From an uncultured Bacteroidales bacterium (GTDB lineage: Bacteria; Bacteroidota; Bacteroidia; Bacteroidales; F082): a DNA stretch of 64,000 nt. The stretch is from NCBI GenBank assembly GCA_900317155.1, contig ONFO01000022.1, positions 1 to 64,000 on the forward strand. The letters run 5' to 3'. This document shows, piece by piece, positions 58,918 through 64,000 of the stretch. Numbering within the stretch: position 1 is the first letter of the stretch; the number at the start of each line of letters is the position of its first letter. Position numbers and translations under genes: made by a program. The notes below the pieces were generated by a model. It worked only from the letters and a program-made list of their open reading frames with translations. It ran no database searches and was not told the origin of the DNA.

Positions 58918-59985
58918 TCATTTTAGTTGGTATGTCTTATATCGTTTCCATTCTTCTTGTATGTCAGTCTCGTGCTCACCCATGAAGAATGTGGCTTGTA
59001 ATTCATCCTTGAAAGGCGTCCAGTTGCCGCAAATCACGCCGTCATGGGCAATGATAGGCTGGAAGATGCCGCTGTTGTTGTGCGCCTTGTGGCTATAGTC
59101 TGGCGAGAGGACGATGTCGCGGCTCTTGTAGCCGATGAGGTATTCGTCGTAAGGCGGAATCAGGAGATATTTGCCTTTGCGGAAACCACGGGTGCGGCAA
59201 TCGTCTGTAAAATAATATTCCCTGCGTGGTAGAGACGCACGGTCGTGCGTCTCAACATACAGGTAATCTCCTAAAATCTCAATTCCCCGCCTGCAATCAT
59301 TGATATTCAGCCCCGACCACCACACAAAATCCTCCAAGGTGGCAGGCTGGCGGCTTTGGAAATATTTCCGCGCAAGCATCGCCAAAGCCTCGTCGCGGTC
59401 GGCAGAGGATGTATTGCAACGCTTGGAAGCGTTGCCTACCTTATCGGCGGCAAGGGCATAGGTCGCCTTCATCGGCAACAAGTCGCCGCTGCAAAGCGTG
59501 CCTGACAGTTCAGCATAGCGGATGTGATACGACAGGCGATGGTCGTCCATGTAGATGTCTTTCTCCGCCAAGGCCTCAACGAAGTCTTCCTTGGTGACGC
59601 TGCCCTTTTCGGCAGCCGTCTGGACAAGAATCTCCCTAATGCGTTTCACTTCCTCTTCAGGAATGGTAATCTTGTTACTACTCATCCATCCCTTGATGAC
59701 CGCCAATGCCTTCGCCGAACAGAGTTCGAGCAAGGGCCAATAGTCCTCGGCCGACACGAGTTGCCAAGTGCCGCGCATCAGGTGCATACGGATGATCTGA
59801 CCGCTGTCGAAGGCCTTCTTAAAGGCTTTGGAAGAGGGTTTCTTGGTCCGCATCGCCACCGCCCAACGCATCAGGCGATATTCCTGCGCCTGCATCGCGC
59901 CCATGTGTTTGACCACCTCTTCGGGCTTGTCAAATTGGGGGCAGATGAGCTGCTGGTTGAGTAAACGAAGGGCTATGGAGTTCAT
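58918..59985 (-). CDS. AlkZ-like winged-helix DNA-binding protein
   Basis: A 355-residue protein of the HTH_42 family to which the AlkZ/YcaQ DNA glycosylases belong. Signature MGAMQAQEYRLMRWAV (Q-x-Q core) and RMHLMRGTWQLVSAEDYWPLL; further YELxxx-type blocks VWWSGLNINDCRRGIEIL and LLIPPYDEYLIGYKSRDIV. AlkZ enzymes excise bulky or crosslinked bases; whether this one is active is unknown. Two palindromes are embedded in frame (59232-59253 and 59416-59435), adding peptide segments to the middle of the protein. It starts three bases after the M28 gene. Confidence 0.8.
   Translation of the reverse strand: MNSIALRLLNQQLICPQFDKPEEVVKHMGAMQAQEYRLMRWAVAMRTKKPSSKAFKKAFDSGQIIRMHLMRGTWQLVSAEDYWPLLELCSAKALAVIKGWMSSNKITIPEEEVKRIREILVQTAAEKGSVTKEDFVEALAEKDIYMDDHRLSYHIRYAELSGTLCSGDLLPMKATYALAADKVGNASKRCNTSSADRDEALAMLARKYFQSRQPATLEDFVWWSGLNINDCRRGIEILGDYLYVETHDRASLPRREYYFTDDCRTRGFRKGKYLLIPPYDEYLIGYKSRDIVLSPDYSHKAHNNSGIFQPIIAHDGVICGNWTPFKDELQATFFMGEHETDIQEEWKRYKTYQLK
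59232..59253. repeat. In-frame coding palindrome 1
   Basis: GAGACGCAC-GGTC-GTGCGTCTC: perfect nine-base arms inside the AlkZ-like gene, encoding part of VETHDRASL on the minus strand. The sequence resembles dispersed palindromes seen in many Bacteroidetes genomes. Confidence 0.7.
59416..59435. repeat. In-frame coding palindrome 2
   Basis: GCAACGCTT-GG-AAGCGTTGC: perfect nine-base arms, encoding part of GNASKRCN on the minus strand, 160 bases from the first palindrome in the same gene. Confidence 0.7.
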
Positions 59986-59988
59986 GCG

Positions 59989-61254
59989 TCAATGGTATTG
60001 TTCAACAAAATCGCGCACCAGGCGAAACACTGGTTCGTAACTGTCGAAAATGGCGTTTTCGTAGGTATCGTAAATGGTGTGGTAGTATTTATAAGCATCG
60101 CCTTCTTGGTTCTCCAAAAAAATGCACGGTACATGTCGCGTCGCAAAAGAATAATGGTCGCTATTGGCGGCCAACTTGCCCCGATTTAAGGCTTTGAAGT
60201 AGTGTTTCTCATTATTGATTTGCTCAAACAAAGCGAATCCGCACAAACCTTCATCGCTGGTCTCACAATATTGCACCGGGTTATTGTCGCCAATCATATC
60301 GATGTTGAAGAGGTACTTGATCTGCTCCAACGGCACGATGGGATTCTTTGCGAAATATTCCGAGCCACGCAGGTTGGCGTCTTCGCCCGAGAAGGCGATG
60401 AAATACATGTCGTATTCGGGTTTGTTTTTGGCATAATAGGCGGCCAAAGTGACGATGGCGGCCGTGCCCGAGGCGTTGTCGTTGGCGCCAGCGTAATACA
60501 CTCTGCGGCCAAGGTTGCCCAAATGGTCGTAATGCGCCGTGAAGACATAGCAGCTATCGTGTCGGCGACCTTCCACCTTGGCGATGACGTTAAAGCACTC
60601 GTAATCCTTCAGGAATTTGTTGTCCACTTTCACACGGATGTTTTTCACGCCATCGATGGCTTCGGGCGTTACCCAGATAATGGGTTTATCGACCACACGA
60701 TGACCATAAGCCTTGAAGAACTTGATGGGCGACGGCCAAATATAGAGAAATCCAGCATTGGGGGCTTCCTTTTTTTGCAGCGGCTTAAAAACATCACCAT
60801 GCCGATAAGTGAACCAGAACTCACAAGCAACGAGACAGTTGACATACTCGGGCTTGGCTAAGTCGGCCATCATCTTTTCAGCATCGAAGTTCAGCGTATC
60901 AACGTGATACACAGGGAATGTACCATAGATGCCAGGTGAGTATTCACGCATGGAGAAATCATGTCCAGGCTTAAGTTTCTTTCCATCGGCCCACATCTTC
61001 ATCTTGCCAGAGAAGGTGTTGATATCCAACGTGAAAGGCTGGCAAACCACCTCATCAACACCAGCCTTGACAAATTCTTTTTCAAGGTACTTTCCAGCCT
61101 TGTTGGCCCCATCCTTGGCATAACCTCGACCTTGGTATTTCGAAGAGCTCAATTCCTTGACAATCTGCTTGTAATGCACCAAATCCTGAGCATTTAACTG
61201 TATCGTAGCAAAGAAAAAGGCGAACAGGATCCCGATAATTACTCTTTTTGTCAT
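59989..61254 (-). CDS. M28-family zinc aminopeptidase, secreted
   Basis: A 421-residue exopeptidase. Signal peptide MTKRVIIGILFAFFFATIQLNAQ. Zinc ligands appear in order: H and the following Asp context in FTAHYDHLG, D in AGANDNASGTAA, E-D in FSGEDANLRGSE, D in NIDMIGD, and H in SDHYSF. A protease-associated-like insertion (residues about 110-230) precedes the core. ATG 61254 is preferred: the frame upstream has no sensible signal and crosses the -7 element. Head gene of an operon ending at 56411. Likely trims peptides in the periplasm or at the surface. Confidence 0.9.
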   Translation of the reverse strand: MTKRVIIGILFAFFFATIQLNAQDLVHYKQIVKELSSSKYQGRGYAKDGANKAGKYLEKEFVKAGVDEVVCQPFTLDINTFSGKMKMWADGKKLKPGHDFSMREYSPGIYGTFPVYHVDTLNFDAEKMMADLAKPEYVNCLVACEFWFTYRHGDVFKPLQKKEAPNAGFLYIWPSPIKFFKAYGHRVVDKPIIWVTPEAIDGVKNIRVKVDNKFLKDYECFNVIAKVEGRRHDSCYVFTAHYDHLGNLGRRVYYAGANDNASGTAAIVTLAAYYAKNKPEYDMYFIAFSGEDANLRGSEYFAKNPIVPLEQIKYLFNIDMIGDNNPVQYCETSDEGLCGFALFEQINNEKHYFKALNRGKLAANSDHYSFATRHVPCIFLENQEGDAYKYYHTIYDTYENAIFDSYEPVFRLVRDFVEQYH

Positions 61255-61278
61255 GACTTTTTTGTTTAAAAATCGTCG

Positions 61279-61309
61279 CAAAAATAGGGTTTTCCTGTTT
61301 TTCCAACAA
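61279..61309 (-). promoter_or_regulatory. Promoter of the M28 operon
   Basis: TATTTTTG (61279-61286) with TTG at 61307-61309 (20-base spacer) on the minus strand. Confidence 0.6.
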
Positions 61310-61634
61310 ATTTCTCGTAACATACGGCACTGTCCTAATGATTTTTTTGGAAAAGGAGTCTCAAATCGCCTTGATGTGTTCGAAAGCCAATCCATCGAAA
61401 TGCCATCATTTTGCCCTTGTCTCACGTTATTTCCGTTCGTGTTTTTTTGAAACTAACGGTTGTTGTAGCATCTCTTAGACCAAAAAGAATGGTAATCAAT
61501 ACGTTACAAAACCAATAATTCTTAAGTTTCAAAGTCAGGAAAATATAAAGCTGTCATACCATGCAAGCCGCACTGGAATCCAACTATGCGACTGCCATGA
61601 TATGACAGCCTTACCATTTCCGTTTTTCGGATAA
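61310..61634. other. Gene-free stretch with hairpin
   Basis: No ORF with sensible composition. It includes an imperfect hairpin from 61550 to 61609, arms beginning GCTGTCATA and ending TATGACAGC, about 24 bases each with a 10-base loop. It lies 25 bases behind the lipoprotein stop (61635) and is followed on that strand by a T-rich segment, so it may be the terminator of the lipoprotein operon. Confidence 0.45.
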
Positions 61635-62213
61635 TTATCTACCACTCAAGAACGAGTCTTCTCTGTATGGACGCGAAGGCTGGCTCTTTCTGCTTTCCGA
61701 TTTCGAAGTCGTATTGGAAAGACGCTTCAAATAGGCCTTTTCCACATAGTCTGTACCATATTCATTCTCATAAATGAACGAATCCTTGTTCAAATCGACA
61801 ATATTCATCTTATAGGTTTTAACAGGATGTTCGATATTCATATAAAGAATGGCATCAGATTTATCATACGAATAGGTGAATTTGGTAACCAAAGTAGTGT
61901 CAGGGCAAATGATGGTATCGTAAACCGCTGGATTGTCGCTGATTTTCTTTATAATGGTGTCTTGGCTTCTGTCGCGCATCTCACCCGTCTTGTCTTCCCT
62001 GAAAATCAAGTCAATACCACTCTGTGAGTCACCAGGAACCATGTCGTAAGTTTCCATGGAAGCAGCAATGGGGTTGCCTGCATAGTCAATGTTGTAATAC
62101 TGAATTTTTTCCACACCCCAAGTGCCTACAAACGACTTATAGTCATTCTTCCCGCATGAGGTGAACAAAACTGTGGCAATAGCACACAATGTCAATAATT
62201 TAATTCTCTTCAT
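61635..62213 (-). CDS. Lipocalin-like lipoprotein 1
   Basis: A 192-residue lipoprotein with lipobox LFTSCG (Cys about 19). The mature chain opens with FVGTWGVEKIQYYN, the W-G-x-x-x start typical of lipocalin-like lipoproteins of Bacteroidetes, followed by DLIFREDKTGEMRD and paired strands (LVTKFTYSYDKSDAILYMNIE, YKMNIVDLNKDSFIY). The function is probably binding of a small molecule, not determined. It follows lipoprotein 2 by 19 bases in the same operon. Confidence 0.7.
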   Translation of the reverse strand: MKRIKLLTLCAIATVLFTSCGKNDYKSFVGTWGVEKIQYYNIDYAGNPIAASMETYDMVPGDSQSGIDLIFREDKTGEMRDRSQDTIIKKISDNPAVYDTIICPDTTLVTKFTYSYDKSDAILYMNIEHPVKTYKMNIVDLNKDSFIYENEYGTDYVEKAYLKRLSNTTSKSESRKSQPSRPYREDSFLSGR

Positions 62214-62232
62214 TTTTAGATTTATTTTATAG

Positions 62233-62715
62233 TTAATCAATTCGTTTCAAGAAAAACCTTTCAAAGAAAGGCGTAGGCTCTGAGAAATAGTTGATCCACG
62301 AAGCAGTAATGCTGCTGTCAGTCAATTCCTCAATGTCCATATTGGCACTGGTCGCATCCGAAAAAACGGAAACAATCCAAGAGGTGTTGTAAATGGTAAG
62401 TATATGATTTACAGAATCATAATCATAATCACAATTAAACTTCTTAATCAAGGCGGGACTGTCGTTCAGCAAGAGTCTACCCGTGCCGTCGGCATAAAAA
62501 AACACCTCATAGCCATGACCTTCGCCTACCTCATATTGGAAAGTCTCCCATTTTTCGTAGCCTGTACTATCGGTCCGACAACTGACATATTGTTCACATC
62601 CCCAATGTCCTACCAAAGGTGAGTTGGCATATTTCTCCTGTTTGCGACATGAGGTCATCGCAAGCAAAACCATGGTCATCAGGGCCAAGACATCGATTTG
62701 AATCTTTTTTTTCAT
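62233..62715 (-). CDS. Lipocalin-like lipoprotein 2
   Basis: A 160-residue lipoprotein (lipobox MTSCR, Cys about 23) with the same LVGHWGCEQY opening and strand order as its downstream neighbour (EVFFYADGTGRLLLN, NCDYDYDSVNHILTIYN, ANMDIEELTDSSITASW). It is the first gene of the pair and has its own -7 element. The pair look like an old duplication. Confidence 0.7.
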   Translation of the reverse strand: MKKKIQIDVLALMTMVLLAMTSCRKQEKYANSPLVGHWGCEQYVSCRTDSTGYEKWETFQYEVGEGHGYEVFFYADGTGRLLLNDSPALIKKFNCDYDYDSVNHILTIYNTSWIVSVFSDATSANMDIEELTDSSITASWINYFSEPTPFFERFFLKRID

Positions 62716-62729
62716 TGTATTTTTCGTTG

Positions 62730-62775
62730 CAAAAATAGGATTAATTCAAATATCGCGCCAAATTTTCTAATTTTG
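62730..62775. promoter_or_regulatory. Divergent -7 elements
   Basis: TATTTTTG on the minus strand (62730-62737) for the lipoprotein pair and TAATTTTG on the plus strand (62768-62775) for the gene at 62795. Confidence 0.5.
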
Positions 62776-62794
62776 CATCATTAATTCTCACAAA

Positions 62795-64000
62795 ATGAAA
62801 CGAAAAATACACCTTCTTATTATAATTTTGTGGACGACCTTGTTCGTTCAAGCCCAAGATACGCTCACGGTGATGCAGTACAATCTGTTGTATTACGGCA
62901 ATTATAATAGCGGATATGCTGATTGCTTCGAGACCAACAATAACACGCAACGCAAAGACGAATGCATTCGCACCATCGTCAATTATGTGAAGCCCGACAT
63001 CTTCACCGTCTGCGAGTTTGGTGCCACGCAACAGCTACAGAATGATTTTTTGCGGCACAACTTGAATATTAATGGCGCCGACTATTGGCAATCCGATAAC
63101 ATTATTAATAGTGCAGGCAGCAATATCATCAACCACATCTTCTTTGACTCGCGCAAGATGGGTCTGAAGAAACACGTAGCCCTACGTACCCAACCTCGCG
63201 ATACCGATGTCTACGAGCTTTATCTGAAGACCCCTAGCTTGGCTGCCGGCGACACCATCAAGCTCGTGTGCATCGTGGCGCATCCAAAGGCTGGAATGGG
63301 CTTTGAAAGCGACCGCCGCGCATTAATGCAAAAGGCCATGGATTATGTCAACGCAAGCTATCCCACCGACAACGTGCTGATTATGGGCGATTTCAATATG
63401 TATGGAGCCAGTGAACCAGGTTATCGTTTGCTCACCCAGACCTACAGCAATCCGAGCATCTGTTTCATGGATCCTTTGGCACTGGTAGGCGGCGTAGGAG
63501 AGTGGAACAACAATGCATCGTTTACCCCTTTCCACACACAGTCTACAAGGAGTTATTCTGACGAATGTTTCTCCAGTGGCGGTCTCGACGATCGCTTCGA
63601 CTTCATCCTGATGGCTGATGAGATTGCCTTTAGCTACAATCATATGCGCTATGTCCAGGGCTCTTATCATGCCGTGGGCAACGACGGCAACCATTTTAAC
63701 CAAAGTGTAAACCAAGGATATAACTCAGCTGTGCCCGCCGAGGTCGCAGAAGCCCTCTTCAATAGTTCCGACCACCTCCCCGTGACGATGAAAATCGCGG
63801 TGGATGTGCATCTTGGTGTGGAAGACCACGAGATACAGAGCCTCTACGCCACTGTGGCTCCCAACCCTGCATCCGACAGGGCTGTCGTGGCTTTCTTCAA
63901 TCCCTTACAAGGACAGGTACAATTTGAATTATATTCGCTGCAAGGGCAATTAATGCAACGTGAAGCAGCCGCTTTTGACGAGGGTTCGCAGCAATATGAG
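62795..64000 (+). CDS. T9SS-secreted endonuclease/exonuclease/phosphatase, partial
   Basis: The gene runs open from ATG 62795 to the window end (402 codons). Signal peptide MKRKIHLLIIILWTTLFVQAQ. The EEP fold is seen as MQYNLLYYG, then PDIFTVCEFG (metal Glu), VLIMGDFNMYG (Asp/Asn pair) and SSDHLPVTM (catalytic Asp-His). It would cleave phosphodiesters, such as extracellular DNA or lipids. A C-terminal sorting domain has begun at about 345 (VAPNPASDRAVVAFF, YSLQGQLMQ), so only the final 20-30 residues are missing. Confidence 0.9.
   Translation, partial: MKRKIHLLIIILWTTLFVQAQDTLTVMQYNLLYYGNYNSGYADCFETNNNTQRKDECIRTIVNYVKPDIFTVCEFGATQQLQNDFLRHNLNINGADYWQSDNIINSAGSNIINHIFFDSRKMGLKKHVALRTQPRDTDVYELYLKTPSLAAGDTIKLVCIVAHPKAGMGFESDRRALMQKAMDYVNASYPTDNVLIMGDFNMYGASEPGYRLLTQTYSNPSICFMDPLALVGGVGEWNNNASFTPFHTQSTRSYSDECFSSGGLDDRFDFILMADEIAFSYNHMRYVQGSYHAVGNDGNHFNQSVNQGYNSAVPAEVAEALFNSSDHLPVTMKIAVDVHLGVEDHEIQSLYATVAPNPASDRAVVAFFNPLQGQVQFELYSLQGQLMQREAAAFDEGSQQYE

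Noticed and set aside
1-64000. tRNA, rRNA, CRISPR arrays, integrases, transposases
   Set aside because: Looked for the usual signatures (CCA-adjacent cloverleafs, evenly spaced repeats with unique spacers, DDE or tyrosine-recombinase motifs) and saw none.

Overview
The window is chromosomal DNA from a gut- or rumen-type Bacteroidales bacterium. I base this on four things. Most transcription units start at the Bacteroidetes promoter signature (TTG, a gap of about 19 bases, then TAnnTTTG). Seven secreted proteins end in a type IX secretion (T9SS) type A sorting domain. Many signal peptides carry a lipobox. The GH92 mannosidase, TonB-type receptor and C10 protease are typical of the phylum. No rRNA, tRNA, CRISPR array, integrase or transposase is visible. 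Species cannot be named from the sequence.

Layout. 1-2.9 kb: tail of a membrane TPR-HTH regulator, then two tandem cassettes of orphan polymorphic-toxin C-termini, each followed by a small membrane protein that is its probable immunity factor. 2.9-8.2 kb: a secreted protein, a FISUMP-like lipoprotein, map and dnaG. 8.2-12.6 kb: a repeated cassette in which tiny lipoproteins ending WESDK close each transcription unit and a 139-base promoter segment is duplicated. 12.6-15.4 kb: a solitary polyvalent-protein-type kinase and a full-length TPR-HTH regulator. 15.4-33.6 kb: mostly metabolic and surface genes (GH92, mnmA, a pseudouridine synthase, LysE, GH3-family enzyme, acyltransferase, esterases, SstT, S41 protease), with an AbiEii-type toxin-antitoxin pair upstream of mnmA. 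33.6-44.3 kb: an ECF sigma operon with a probable autoregulated promoter, a CDP-alcohol phosphatidyltransferase, a zinc-ribbon/PNPOx protein, a TetR regulator with an extra C-terminal HTH, an outer-membrane receptor, a CAT-like acetyltransferase and a C10 protease.

44.3-55.4 kb is a defence/conflict island: an AbiEi-like/Fic fusion behind 24-base tandem operators; a 1026-residue HD plus GHKL-ATPase protein in AT-rich DNA; and a two-part DNA methylase preceded by a leader with mutually exclusive hairpins. A small ORF follows, then a GIY-YIG/helicase gene broken by a one-base frameshift, a candidate promoter-to-terminator small RNA, and an orphan CDI-type nuclease overlapping that RNA's terminator. 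55.4-64 kb returns to ordinary genes: a proline iminopeptidase; an operon running M28 peptidase, AlkZ-like protein, membrane protein, zinc ribbon and FAD oxidoreductase; two lipoproteins; and a T9SS endonuclease/phosphatase cut by the window end.

The strongest candidates for undescribed biology are the switch-like leader of the methylase operon, the small RNA paired tail-to-tail with a CDI-like nuclease, the HD-GHKL protein, the repeated regulator-box-promoter modules, a spaced TGGAC operator shared by two detoxification-like genes, and palindromes inserted in frame inside coding genes. All assignments come from reading motifs by eye. No database search was run.
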